A stretch of 64,000 nt of DNA from Escallonia rubra. Its lineage: Eukaryota; Streptophyta; Magnoliopsida; Escalloniales; Escalloniaceae. The stretch spans positions 1-64,000 of the forward strand of contig JAVXUO010000180.1 in assembly GCA_033065855.1 (NCBI GenBank), read 5' to 3'. Shown here in pieces: positions 25,551-38,583 of this stretch. Numbering within the stretch: the first letter of the stretch is position 1; every line of letters starts with the position of its first letter. Made by a program: the position numbers and the translations under genes. The notes beneath the pieces are model-generated. The model made no database searches and was not told the DNA's origin. It saw only the letters and a program-made list of their open reading frames with translations.

Positions 25551-25708
25551 ATTTTAATTAGTTACAAAATAACTTCCAACCCCATGAACTCTAACCATCC
25601 AACTCATGACATCCACTCTTCCATTTCATAATTAATTAATACAATTTCGGTACATAACACGAGATTATAACTAACGTCGTTCCCGTGCATAACACGGGGT
25701 TTAGCTAG

Positions 25709-26553
25709 TAAGTAATAACTCGCGATGCACATGGACCGTGACAACACGCAACTCATGAAAAAAAAGTTAGGCTGCAACGTGCTTCATGATCGGTGATTTC
25801 GTGAATAAGTCTAACGAGAGTCAAACGCTGGACATTCTAGTTTACTTTTCTCCGATCCTTCCCTGTCACCGGCCGGCCTAAGTGCCTAACCCTTGGGTTT
25901 TGAAATTCTCGTTTTCAAAGTCATATATAAGCATGTATCGTGTAAGATTCCTCCTTGTTCCTACTTGAAAGGGAGATGACATGACTAGTTCATGTGTATG
26001 TTCCAAAAAGAGACAACTTATGATTTTTTTTTTTTTGAAAAGTTACATTTTACATAATGAAATCATTGTCCAAAAATTTATTCTTGACCCGTTAAAAAAA
26101 ACTTTATTGATCATTCCAAAACTGAACAGAGAAAGTTTATTTTCACACTATTAAATTTTATCTATCTCAAAAAAATGTATTAATAACCTAACGCCAAATT
26201 TATAACGAAGAATTAGGGCGTGGAATAGCAGATCACCAACCAAAAATAGCATACAGTAACAAACAAATTTTGGCTCATACTCGGGTCGTAGGAATCTTCC
26301 TCCAACTCCATGTAGAGTGACAATTAATAACACTAAATATTTTTAGTAATTTTTCTTTTAATATTTTTAACACCGTAAAAAAGTTATGAATAATTAATTG
26401 TAATTGTATAGGAAGCAGGGGAAGATTCCTCCGACGGCAACCAAATTTTTTCCGTTTTCAACCATCTCTCGCCATAAAGCTTGCCGCCCCCAGAGACTTT
26501 GCAACTCCACCTACCGAATACCCATTTTCGTAGCATTCTTCTTAGCTCTGTTA
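25709..26553. other. Spacer upstream of the biotin gene
   Basis: AT-rich and gene-free. The right part, from about 26400, is the presumed promoter and 5' UTR of the AONS gene. An in-frame upstream extension to 26404 exists, but the protein family starts at the ATG at 26554. Confidence 0.45.
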
Positions 26554-29500
26554 ATGGAGCTGAGCTCCTGGGACAAGTGGGTGGAACAGGCACTTTCCAG
26601 GTTGGAATCTCTCAAAGTCATCCGATCTCTAAGACCCATTCACCTCCCTACTCCAAACAATTCAAAGAACTCTCTAAACTCTGATGCACTCGAGGTGTTT
26701 GACGGTTTGCGTCATTGGGATAGAGCATCTGTTGAAGTAGAGATTGCTGACTCCACATATCAGAGATGGGTCCAAGACATCCCCTGTTCTGGTATAGTCA
26801 AAGTCTTCTTTGTACATTCTTTTGTTGGGCATTTCAATTTCTAGCCTTTAGTTTGTGGTTGTGAAATTTGGCACAATGACCCCGTAACCTCAGGAGAAGG
26901 GGTTCTCTCCAGTCAATATCGTGAAATAGTGAATTTGAGGAAGTTGATTAGCCATGCTTGCCAAATTAATCTTCTTGGTTGGCATTGTTAAGTACACATC
27001 ATCGGTTGAATTAGGCAGTTTCAAGCATCCATCTATTATTTTTGCTCATGGCTTAATGAAGTGAATACAGATTACTTGTGCATAAAATATTAGTACTATA
27101 AAAACTAGAGAAGAGTCGAAACGGTATTTACCACTTTATAAACTGGCCTGCAACTAAAGCTCCTGGCGTGATTTGACTTGCTTAAATAAATATGTTAATG
27201 CAGTTTGTGGTTGTGAAATTCTTGCTTTGCGAAATTAGTCTTCGGAGCCATGATTGATTGCCATTGTTAGCTACCCATCATTCGTCAAGGTAGGCAATTA
27301 TAAAGATTGCTCTCTCCATTACATTGGATTTGTCCCCTTTTGACATTTTTCGAATTCCTATGATAAATTTAGTTCATTTAAACATTGGCTTTGCTCGTTT
27401 TTGTTATCGTACTTGACTTGCCAAAGGATGCTTATTCAGACTATAATTACTATTCGATTTCAAATTTAGTGTTTACCTGCTCTAAATCTATCCCAGGAAC
27501 CCACAAAAGGAGAAAAGGGACAAATCCAATGAAACGGGGGGAGTATCTAAGTTTTAAGCATCCATGTACAATAGTGGGCAAGGCTATGCATACCTAGCGA
27601 ATTCCTGGGGCGCCCTTTTTTACTTATGTCATAATCAGGTGGATACAGATTATTTATCCAGAAATACCAAAAGAACAAAGAGAAGAGGCAAAATGGTAAT
27701 AACTTCTATGGATGCTGAGCAAAGCAATAATTTTTGAGGTTAGCAGGAATTACACTTTTTGACATGACTCAGTAACCTTTATAGACTGGCCCCAAGCAAA
27801 AGCTTTTGGATGTTTTTGACCTGTTTAAATAAATAGTCTGGTGGTTGTTCTTTTCCAATTTGCTTGGAAATGGGTGGGGTTATGTTGGGCCCACCGGAAG
27901 TTGATAGGTGTAATGGGTCTTTTTCTAGTAAGGTATCTAAAAAAAAAAAAAACTAATATTACGTAAGCTTATGTTTTAATGATTAGTCTAGTTGATGATT
28001 GACATCTTATTTGATAGTTAAATGTTCTTTTCATTATATGTGGGAGTTGGAGACCTGGGGCAAGTCAGGGATTAAATTATTTTGAATGGTTTGAATTTGG
28101 TTTTTGGAATTAAAAACCTGTTTATTGAATGCATAGGATGGGTCAAGCCTATATGTGTTATGAACTCTCACGCGTACTGCATGTCTGCACCTAAGCCCAA
28201 CCATCTCTCATTTTCCTCTTCCAAATAAGAGTGCAGACCACACATGCTGGGACAAATCTACCAAATTCTTGACAACATGCAAAAAACAAGTATTACATGC
28301 AAAACAATCTGACTATGCACACCACTTGAGTACGAGAAAGATTAGTTCCAAATCATAGTCTTTTCTGAATGTTGCCCCCGCTTACGTAAATACAAATGCA
28401 TGCTTCAAGGACGATAAAAGTGACATATATGTGAAGACTGCGAATTGGATAGCATGGAGAATGACTAGATAGAGAGGAGTAAATGTATGGTGGAGGGGAG
28501 GTGAATATTGCTAGTGCCTAAAACTGGGTACTTCCTCTTAAAAGAGAAGGGAAAGGTGCCACTATATATGTGTTGTGCTTACATATGGATATAGTACAAA
28601 ACCATTAAAAAAGGCTTTATTTAAACGGTGGTTTTTGTGTCCAACTCCAACAAGATGTCTAATTATGTCTACTCCACATGCATCAAAAAGCTTTACATTC
28701 ATCATTCAAGGAGATTGCAAAGCATGTGATGATCATATGGTTATGTAACTGAAGAGATTACATTCTTTCTGGGGTCAAGTCTATATGAGGACAAAATAAA
28801 GAGGGTATTCTAACAACAACGTAAACTCTAACCACACACCCCAAGAGTCCATGACTAAAAGGCATACCGATATTCATGTGAATTCATGCTTCTGTATTGC
28901 GCAGGAGATGACCTTGTCTGTGCCAAGGCAGAAGCTGATAACGAAGCAGGGGTACGCACGCAGGAGTTCAAAAAACTACTTATATTCTCTGGAAATGATT
29001 ACCTGGGATTAAGTTCACATCCTACTGTTGTCAAGTCTGCTGCAAAGGTGGGTTTAATGATCACGAATTTTGCTTTTTTTCATATGTCAGGAGACGCTTG
29101 GCTAATTTTGCACGTTATCAATCAGGCAGTTCAAGAACATGGAATGGGCCCCAGAGGTTCTGCTTTGATCTGCGGGTATACAAATTACCATAGGCTACTG
29201 GAGTCATGCTTGGCAGACTTAAAGAAGAAAGAGGTACAAGCTTTGTAATCCTTGTTTGCATAAGATTTAATCTGTTCGTTGTTAGCTGAGGAGCATGTAG
29301 TGTTCATTGATTAATACTACTGTAACAACTTGCTTGATATAAGGAAAGAACTCTATGACAAAGCCAGAAAAAGGTATATTTGAGTGAATGAATGTGCAAT
29401 TGAAGATTCATTAAAATGGTAAATTTAAACATGCTTCAATTACCAGATTGAGGAATTATTTGATATGTGGCGAATTTTGGATGTCTCTGCAAAGAAAAAA

Positions 29501-32500
29501 GTATATATTGTAAATTAAACTGTAAATATAATATTTCACAAGTGCAAGATCACAGGAGATTATTTCTTTGCATAATTATTCATCCAGATGTCTGCTGTTT
29601 ATAAAAGAAGAACATAGAGTATATAAATTGTAAAGCTTAAGGACCAATCTTTTGACAGGGTCAATGATTTCACTTTTCTTGTTCTGGCTTTTAAGATATT
29701 TACATGAATCCCACAGAAAATGGTTATGTTGTTCTCTACGTATAATTGTCTTCAAGCTTTGGATTATCGACTCAACGGCCTGACACTTTCAAATTATTTC
29801 TAGGATTGCCTTCTTTGTCCCACAGGCTTTTCTGCCAACATGGCTTTCATGACAGCAGTAGGAAATATTGGTTCTCTCTCAGCTGCAGGTGAAAAACCTT
29901 CGAAGGATGAAAGTGTTGCCATATTTTCTGATGCTCTAAACCATGCATCAATAATTGATGGTATCCGTCTTGCTGAGCGACAACAAAGGGTACAGGTTCT
30001 TGTCTATAGGCACTGTGACATGTCCCACCTTAACGCGTTATTGTATGTTATTTATCTGCATCTGGACTCTCTGTTACCCTTCTAGTACATCACTCGTCAT
30101 CTCATGGCTGTAAGTTTATGTTTTGCCAGATCAAGTACCCCAGCAAAGAAGAAAATTGTTGTGACTGATAGGTTAGTCTTTATAACTGGTTCTTTGTGGC
30201 GCTTCAACTTCCATTTGTGGATTATTCATTGTACATCTGGTCAGCGCTTGCTAGAAAATTGTGAGTAAGCTATTTTACATACCTATCATAACTACCACAA
30301 CTCCAAAAAAAAAAAAAAAAGAATATGTAAAGTGTGAGGTGGTGCATGTTTGTGCAATTTCGTCTATTGTCAAACTCGGAGAAACTCCAAAGAAATATTA
30401 GCACTAGGAACATGTTTTGTTAACCTAAATGTGAAATATGGGTCAGTTTTAAGCAGTAGACATGAGAAACTAATAGAGATCGTGATCGACGAATAATTTG
30501 AGCTTTTCTTGTGTGTACCTTTGCATCAGATGACAGATATGACTTAAGCCTTGCCTTTGCTCACCACTAGGTTAATATTTCACACACTGATCAAATAATT
30601 AGACAGTGGTTAATCTGCGGAATATATCGTTTATTCAAGTAAGATACAAGGCACGATAGTTGCATATAGATGAGCCCCTAGATTTATACCTTAATTTTAC
30701 AATCCGCTTAGATTGCTGAGGGGCCTGATGGATTTTTTCTGGCTAGAGAGTTGATGTTCTTATCTACTTTCAGAACATCTTTTTCCAGCTATCTTTATGC
30801 CTTTAGCACTGGCTCAGACTAAAACCTGAAAGTTCAAGATGGTTAATTTCGCTGCTTCTTTCCCAGATAAACTGAATTTTGAGTGTAGGAAAACAATAAT
30901 ATCGTGGAAGTAATTGTTCTATCTGTGATGCAAGTAACAGTTAGAGTCCCCGTGGGTTCTATTCCTTTCTGGAGAGGAGAGCCACTGTCTCAAGCCTTGC
31001 AACATTGAAGAATCGAATCTCTGAAACCTCTGGATAGATCAAGAAACACCGTTCATGAAACCCTTTACTTGTCTGTTCTCTGGTGTATTGCTGCCACAGG
31101 GCTTAGAATGTTAATCTGAATTCCACCTCAAGGGCCTCTTTGTTCTATTGACTGTGTTTCTGACAGGTGTTATGAATGTGCATTTCTTCGCTACATTATA
31201 GGGTCTAAATTTTGGTTTTTACCAGCTTGTTTAGTATGGACGGAGACTTTGCACCAATGGTTGAGCTTGTGAGGCTTCGCAGGAAGCATGGGTTTTTGTT
31301 GGTGATTGATGATGTAAGTTTCTTCGGTGAATGAGGTTGTCAGAAGCTGTTTGCAGTTTGCCTTCTACATTTGATGGTCTTTAAAGTCCTTTTCCTTGTC
31401 ATAAAGTTTACGCTATTAGACTATAAGTTTATAACCATAACTGTATCAAAACGTATTCCTTCTGGTTACATTATTTCTTCATTTTGCTCTTCTTCATCTC
31501 GAGGCCCTGATGAGTTTATAAATCGAATTCATTAATTCTGTTTGTTCTCTCAGTTTGATGTGACTAAAATTATCTCACTCTCTGTTCTTACAGGCTCACG
31601 GGACGCTTGTTTGTGGCAAAAATGGTGGTGGTGTCGGTGAGGAGTTCAATTGTGAAACTGATATAGACATATGCATAGGCACTCTAAGTAAAGCCGCAGG
31701 TTGTCATGGTGGATTCATAGCATGCAGGTAATCCTGTGAATATCTGTCTCTAGTGCTGGAAAGACCAACAATTTTGGTTTTTAGATATCTCATAGCAGCG
31801 ATGTCATCCTTTATGATTCACATTGCACCTGGAGAACATTCTCGTTGGTAATAGAACTAGATTATTCTTTTTCTATGCTCTTGATTAAAACAAACAACAT
31901 ATTTGATAATGTTAAATATTTATTGTGTTCCTGATGACTCTAAGTTGCAAAAATGACTCCATGGTAACTCTCTTTTGACCCTCGGCTGGCTTATACATTT
32001 TCTAAATTGAATATAGAGCTGCATCCGGACAACATGTACATTTCTCGAAGTGATTCTACTTTAGAAACTGAAAATTTGTTTCTATTATCTTCTTTTTCGT
32101 TGTATTCAATGCACACTCTTTAGAACGTGCATTATGAAAATCTTGTATCAAAGTGATTTTTCTTTTCTATAAAGCAAAGTTTTTTGGTGTGCAGCATGAA
32201 AATCTTCTGTACTAAAAAATGGAGGAATTTCTTTTTTTCCTTTTTTTTGTCTTCTGCTTTATCTCATTGGGATTTGAAGTACTGGCATTCCTTATCTGTA
32301 GGCTTGTATCATCTAGAAAAAATATTAAGCATGTTGATGACGTCGCCACTTCAATTTGTGAGGGTGCCTCGATGGTAATCTCAGTTGTAATTCAACTATG
32401 TAGCTTTCTCTTGTACTTGCTCTCGTATCCAAATGTGCCACTTGCTAAAAGTTAATGCTGCATTTTGAATGAGTTATTCTCCGTCTTAAGCATGTATCTG

Positions 32501-33652
32501 ATTTTTCTTTTTGTTGACTTAACATAACGAACAGCAAAAGGTGGAAGCAATTTATACAATCCAGGGGTCGTGCTTTTATATTTTCAACATCAACACCAGT
32601 GCCCATAGTTGCTGCTGCGCATGGTAAACTTTAGGACAAACTTTATGGTATTGACCTTTGTAGTTTACCTATTCTGATCTAAACTGACCACTTTGAATAA
32701 AATTGCTGTCCCTCAACCCCCACACGGCCTCCTCCCAAATGGGTGTTTAAAGGAACAAAGAGATGAGAGAGAAGAAGTAGAATATTAGTGTAACAGAATG
32801 GCTTTCTGCTTTTAATGCTACAACTTGGCAGCTGCTGTGATTGTCGCAAAGAAGGAGACATGGCGTAGAAGGGCTATTTGGAACCGTGTGCAAGACTTTC
32901 GTGCTCTTACTGGAATCTCCATTACAAGTCCCATCATTTCCCTAATTGTAGGGAGTGAAGAAAAGGCCCTGCAAGCTAGCCGGTCTCTCCCTCTCTTGCT
33001 CTCTTCTTGTGTGTTAATGCAGTGATATCTGATGCTGTTCCTAACAGATTTGCCACCATGTTACAGTCATATGCTGAAATCTGGTTTCCATGTAACTGCA
33101 ATCAGACCCCCAACTGTTCCCCCGAACTTATGCAGGTTCGTTGCTTCTTGCCTTTTGACACTTTGGTGATAAGCATGATTGTGCCTCCCAATTGGGGGTC
33201 ATAATATTGCCTTTAATATGAGATAGCGAGCTTCCATGAAGCTTGTCAAAATTTTTACATCAAGCATTTGAAATACTGAAATGTTAGTGAAGTATACAAC
33301 CTAGTGAGACAATGCCAATTGTTTTTCTTGGAAAATGTACCATACTGCCCAAGTTCTGTCCAAGTTCTATGGCTTATTACGGAAAATCATTTTTTTTTTC
33401 AGCTTGAGGATAAAAAATTGTTAGCTTGCTTATGGATTAGGTTCAGTTGGCCTTGTTCTGCCTTATCAACAGTTTTTGCTTTTACGCGCACACATTGTGA
33501 ACGTTGTTGATCTTTTACTTCTCAGGTTGAGGGTAACTTTGAGCGCAGCCCACACGACTGAGGACTTGAGGAAGCTCACAGCTGCACTAGCCCAGTGCAT
33601 CAACTTCAGCGATAGTGGTCTCCATTGTACAAATGGCAATGCCAGGCTTTAG
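26554..33652 (+). CDS. BIOF: 8-amino-7-oxononanoate (KAPA) synthase, biotin pathway
   Basis: Eleven exons: 26554-26791, 28905-29047, 29126-29233, 29804-30042, 30130-30171, 31226-31313, 31594-31727, 32535-32623, 32832-32982, 33067-33135, 33526-33652. All are in phase with GT-AG sites and give 475 residues, matching the plant enzyme. It is a PLP-dependent class-II aminotransferase-fold enzyme that condenses pimeloyl-CoA with alanine. Seen: [52 protein letters not shown] (PLP-ring Asp near 285), and [13 protein letters not shown] with the PLP Schiff-base lysine near 319. The protein ends Ala-Arg-Leu, a PTS1-like tripeptide; the Arabidopsis enzyme is reported to be peroxisomal. Intron 1 (2.1 kb) holds a tandem duplication and a MITE. 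The start fits the family's short N-terminus ([14 protein letters not shown]). Confidence 0.96.
26863..27835. repeat. Imperfect tandem duplication in intron 1 of the biotin gene
   Basis: Unit 1 (about 26850-27190) and unit 2 (about 27200-27835) share in the same order: AGTTTGTGGTTGTGAAATT, a TTGGCATTGTTA-type word, AAGCATCCAT, GATACAGATTA and a TAGACTGGCC-type word near a GGCCTGCAACTAAAGC / GGCCCCAAGCAAAAGC pair, then TTAAATAAATA. Unit 2 is longer because a MITE sits inside it. Confidence 0.6.
27310..27543. mobile_element. Stowaway-like MITE in intron 1 of the biotin gene
   Basis: The right end, reverse complemented, reads CTCCCCCCGTTTCATTGG and continues ATTTGTCCC. The left end reads CTCTCCATTACATTGG and the same continuation, so the two ends form inverted repeats of about 30 bp. 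TA follows the right end; the left TA is not preserved. It interrupts unit 2 of the intronic duplication. Confidence 0.6.
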
Positions 33653-34211
33653 CATTTTGTAATTATTTGGGCACTAGTTGCGAACATATGGGACAACTTC
33701 AGAGATTTGTATAGTAAGCATGTGTTAGCGATAACAGTATAGGAGTATCGATCTAGCATTTTCTCATAGAATTATCTTGTTCTAAAACAGTAGTAAAAGT
33801 GTCTCAATGGTGAACATGGGGTGTATGACTTGGTTACTGTTTTTTACAGTTGTCAGCCATTTTTTGCTGCTTGGACTTTAGGAGTTTGAAAGCTCTCTCT
33901 TATTGGATCTTTCCATACAGAAGATGCATGAATCTGCAGATATGTACGCAAGACCATATATTGCATATACAGGATCATCGTTTACATGTGCATGAGTTCC
34001 CCAAAAAAGACCACCAATATAATCCTTTTTATCTCCTCCTTTACCATCCCGAACAACAAAATGGATGTACCCCAAAGTTCAACCAAGTAAAAGAAGGCCA
34101 AACTATAGAACCAGTAAAATGAGTTCTAACGTGTAAGATAGGACTCTAAGTATTAAGACTTATGAGGATAAACTCCTTGATTTATTTACTTAAAGGGAAA
34201 GGCAGCCCAGA
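33653..34211. other. Convergent 3' intergenic region between the biotin gene and DYAD
   Basis: Only 559 bases separate the two facing stop codons, so both 3' UTRs lie here and may overlap. No other feature was recognised. Confidence 0.6.
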
Positions 34212-37200
34212 TTATCCACGGCTAGAGTCACCTTCGGACCCAGAGCTTGGAGTAGCCAAAGCCAGCCAAGTTGTTCCCGCTGCTCCCGTAGTGGACAAGC
34301 ATGAAGTTAAAGAGGAGGAGCATCCCCTGATTTGCTGTTGCCTCTTTGGGATATAGCTCATCACTTCCTGTGCCTCCCAGGGAGCACTCCTAGCTCTCTC
34401 CAGTTTCATTTTGGAGGGTAGCACCTTTGTACAACAAGAATGTAAAACATAAGCACAAGAACTAATACGCAATATTAAAGATTCAGAATCAAATAGTTGA
34501 CTGTTGATTAATACTCACAGTTGGCATGACAGTACTGGTAGTAACAGTTTGTTGTGAGGATGGGTTCCCACAGAATCCCTCATCACCTGCAGGGTTGCCT
34601 GGAAAATCATTGAGGTTAATGAGAGTTGTGGTGGTCTTGTTATGGTTGTTCTTATTGGTGGTGGTGGTGGTGGTAGTGGTGGTGGTGGAGTAGTCGTCCC
34701 CATCCTCGTAACGCCGAGTCCCTTTGGAGACGGTGGAAACTGTGACAGTCACTGCGCGTTTCTCTGCCACGGGCTTGACTGGGGATGGTGGGTTGGGGTG
34801 GTGGTAAGGTAGCTGAGGCGGGGCTGAGGTGGTGGAGGACGAGACAGATGGTGGGGTTGGGACCACAAAGAGATCTTCAACCTGGACCAAAACCTGAGGG
34901 GACAGGTTGCTGCTGCTGCTGCTGCTGTTATTGTTCTTGTTGTTGCGGACCATGTTTGGCCACAGGAAAGTCCCCTGGGGTTTGCAGATTGTGAACCCAC
35001 TCTTCAGCCTTTCTTTTCTTGCTGCTTTTTCCTCTGCAGCTGCTGCTGCCGCCTTTTCTGATACTTGCAGGTTCAGAACATCCCTCCCCTCACCTCCTGA
35101 CCCCTCATCACCTACCACTACTTGTTCCTGCTCAACAGCTAGCTCTTTGCCCACTTTTTCTGCTTGCTTTTCTACTTTTCCAGGACATGCAACAGACCCA
35201 GTATTTGTCACCATTACTTCTGAACCCAAGTCAGTTTTTTCTTCTACCTTGGATGTTAGCTTTCCCATTTCTTCCTGCAGCATTTATATGCACATCATGC
35301 ATCATACATAAGACATTAGAAATGTTGATTAATGTAACAAATGAATTCATGCCATCTGTATACGATGAATGTATTTTTCATCAACTGATCATTTCTAAAG
35401 GCTAAGATACAACCACAATAACCATGACTTATTCCATCACCAAAAAGAATATATATAGGAGTGCTCAATTAATTAACTGCATGTGTGCATGGAAATGATT
35501 AGAGGTCACCTCGAAGTTCAGCAAAGCATGAATCAACAGTGTTATTACCATTGGTGTCACAATTACTGAAGCATTTCAAGCAGTCAATTACAGAAGCATT
35601 TAAAGCATTTATCTTAGGGTTACTTCAGACAAACCTTCATGCTCCTCACAGAATCTGTAATGGCCATCAGCTCTTCCTTGTACCATTCCTGCCAAAACAA
35701 GTAAAATGACACATCTGATTGTTCCGACTTTTCCACCACTCTTGAACAGTTGTTAATTTATAGTATAAGATAAGCATTGCCCTTAGTCATCATATCTTAT
35801 CTCTTATGACTCGTATTAGAGTACCTTGCTAACTTCTATTTACCATTTCTGTATATGCTTCATTCATTTAAGACTTTGAAGAAAGACTAACGTCATCTCA
35901 AGGGAATCAAATTTTACTGAGGATTTGATGGTAAAGATTATAAAAAAAGAGGAAACAGGCATCAAATTAAAGCAATTACCAGCTGTGGGATCAGTGTGGT
36001 ATCGAGTCCAGACTTAGAAGCGACTAAAGAAGTCTCAAGATTCATTTGTTGACACATATTGGCATCAGGATTTGAAACCACTACAGCTCTGCTTTCCTTT
36101 TCCTTCTTTAAAACAATTTCCATCATCTCACTGTCAAGACAAACACCGAGGTCAACATTGTCAAGAGTATATTAACATTTACAATCAAACATGACATTTC
36201 TGGTAATTACCTTTTAAGTTTTGCCATTTCATCCTGAAACAGCTTCAACGGCACCATCTGATCCTTCATTTTTCTGTTCAGTTAAATCAAAGTTAAACAC
36301 TAGAATCCAGCAAAAACATCACCTTTTTCTCATTTCTTTTTGTTTTAATGATCTTCTTGTGTTACTTGTACCTTTTCATATTGGATATTTCTTCCTTTAG
36401 CAGCCTCAACTCGTTGGCACTAATGGAGTCCTTACTGATGCAATCTCCAGGCTTCCAGCCAGGTGGTGGTGTCCAATAAGGATCTTGCACTCCAGCCTCC
36501 TTCCTGATGTTAACTAAATCAGCACTTTCCAACCAGTACTCCATCGCTCCCTCCGCATTGTGACGTCGCCGGAAACGCTCTTTACCACCGGGAGCAACTT
36601 TACCTGCCATGTGTTTGAGAAGGTGATCTAACAGCCCCGTATCACCAATCCGCTTCCGTGCCTCGGTTCTGAGTGCAGGCCTCAAAATTGGGTTACCAAA
36701 CACTGCTCCCTGTGCCTGCATCACCTCCAGAAGATTTTTCTCCGCCAACTTGTATCTAAAGATCATATACAATCCAATCAGTGATACCAATGAAAACACA
36801 CCGAAGGTATAACGATTAGTTAAGAACATGATTAATGGATATAAATAAGGACACAACAGGTTAGTCTTCACCTCTGTTCAGACCATCTATCTGTTGGGCT
36901 CTTTAGTACTAATTGCCTGCAATTTTTCTTAGGTTTATAAACCTGAATTTGCTTCTCAACTTTCGGTTTCTTTGCCGCCTTAGTAACTTTTCTGAAGCTA
37001 TATCGCTTTCTCTTCTTGTCAACCTCATCTGCTTCATATTCTTCGTCTTCTTTATGTTCTCCTTCCGCTTCTTCTTCTTCAACATCTTCATCTTTCTTAA
37101 CTCCTTCCTCAATAATTGCTTTCCCTTCTCCTGTAACAAAGCTTGACTGAGGGTTGATGTTCTCCTTGTGCCTGCCAAGGTACTTGACTTGCCGGCGAAC

Positions 37201-38583
37201 ACCCCACCTCACTATCCCATTGCTTGTAAGTTCAAACAGACATGTACCCTTCTTAGTTATGACCTCACCAAGCCCACCAATGGGTTCAGTACTTGCCATC
37301 CAGAATCCCTCCAAATGCTTCTTCTCCGTAAACTCTTCAAACGGTATCTGCCGACGAAGCACTTTCCCGGCAAGCACTGTTCCCATTACAAACTTCTCAT
37401 CTAGTGCAGGGAAAATCTCTTTGATCCTGTTGCTGAAGTAACTCTTAAGAGACTGAACGCTTGGAAATCTCACTGAAACGTTCACCTCTGTGTTCTCACT
37501 CACCTGAAATTAAATAACAATCCATAGGTCAAAACCTAGCAAGCAAAGTAAGTAAATACAAAGATATGCACAAAATCAGGGATAATTTCCTTACCATGAC
37601 AACTCTGATAGACCAGAGCTGAACTGGGGTCCGAGGTGGAAGGTCTGCATGATCAAGCTCATAGAAGGAACCGGCTTCAATAGTGGTATCATGAGGGGTC
37701 CCATCTGTTGTATACAAAGAGTAAAAGTGAGCCATTTTTTTTATATGGTTGAAACTGGTGAAAATGATTTAGCCTTCTTTAGGGATACACTTCATGAACA
37801 TGAATGGTAAATTTGGAGTCAATAGTACAGGGCAAATTTGTGAGAGAACAAGATCAGCTAGAGAGGTGTTACCGTTGCTTTTGAGGGTACGATCAGATAT
37901 GGGCAGTACATGTCTGGCTAAAGCCGGGGTTTCTTCTTGCCTATTAAGGTGAATCATTTCCTGCAAAAAAGGGTAGTGTTACACCAACACCCATTACCAA
38001 ATATGGTACCCAGTAGTCCAGTACTCAGTACAGACTACAGACCTCTCTTTCTCTCTCTACATATGTCTGTTATACGCATTGCATCAATGAAGAAATAACC
38101 CCCACGAACACTGTGAAAGAGAATATACACTGCATGTTCTTATGTTCCATCCATGCGGTTCATAATCATGATTAGAAATGCTTGATTTGTTTTCTAGCGT
38201 GGACAGTATATCAGCTCGAGCAGAAAGGCTAATCATTTTCTATGAAAGATACACGTTTTGATGCAGCGCGTAGCATCCAGTCTACCCTTCTTTATTTGAT
38301 TGGTTCTTTATCAGATCAACTTTTCACCCAGTGAGCGCGTAAAGGTGTGTGAAAAGGGTGTGTATAAGACAAAAACCATCAAGTGTTGCAGAAAAAAGGA
38401 ACTCTGATACGAATCATGCCTGCAGATAACAGCTTCCAGTGAGAGAAAGAGATGGTCATGGGTTTTGTAAGTAATATGCATGCATGCACACATGTAAAGA
38501 CTAATGAAATAGAAATTCATTAGGGTGCTTACTGGGTTAGCTGGTTTGGGGAATTTTGATCTTTTTCGGTAATAAGTTGCCAT
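34212..38583 (-). CDS. DYAD: DYAD / AMEIOTIC1 (SWITCH1) meiosis protein
   Basis: Ten coding exons (minus): 38533-38583, 37873-37960, 37595-37704, 36872-37503, 36372-36755, 36211-36273, 35980-36130, 35635-35688, 34519-35274, 34212-34424. All phases agree, giving 833 residues. Family knowledge: plant-specific nuclear protein needed for meiotic entry, cohesion and early prophase. Seen: SFYELDHADLPPRTP and SIRVVMVS (about 60-85), VKYLGRH, an acidic stretch followed by a basic KKRKRYSF...KKPKV nuclear signal, then the most conserved block DRWSEQRYKLAEKNLLEVM to DPYWTPPPGW (about 287-393, with KHMAGKVAPGG near 343). A coiled-coil-like region spans about 405-530, and GFTICKPQGTFLWPN lies in the C-terminal third. 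Poly-Ser/Asn and poly-Thr runs make the tail unusually simple. The first exon is the least certain; translation could begin at the Met at 37957. Confidence 0.92.
34425..34518 (-). other. Last DYAD intron; retention gives another C-terminus
   Basis: The donor is ACT|GTGAGT at 34518-34517 and the acceptor AAG at 34425. If spliced, the protein ends with a segment containing TTWLALATPS. If retained, the frame runs on to a stop at 34489 after Val-Ser-Ile-Asn-Gln-Gln. Both forms are open, so either could be made. Confidence 0.5.

Larger units (their letters stand above)
23930..25708 (+). mobile_element. Small non-autonomous Helitron, split by a MULE
   Basis: The 5' end TCTATACTATATATAATAGG follows an A. 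The 3' end has hairpin CCCGTG-cataa-CACGGG, then CTAG at 25705-25708, followed by T. TC at 5', a hairpin plus CTRR at 3', and insertion between A and T are the Helitron hallmarks. A weaker copy of the terminal hairpin words lies just upstream (about 25650-25665). Without the MULE and one copy of its target duplication the element is only about 267 bp. Confidence 0.65.

Noticed and set aside
26404-26553. N-terminal extension of KAPA synthase to 26404
   Set aside because: In frame, but not starting at a conserved Met; the family begins near MELSSWDKW, and the extension is probably 5' UTR.
36862-37503. Separate 211-codon gene beginning at 37503
   Set aside because: It begins with GTG at a splice acceptor and is simply DYAD coding exon 4.
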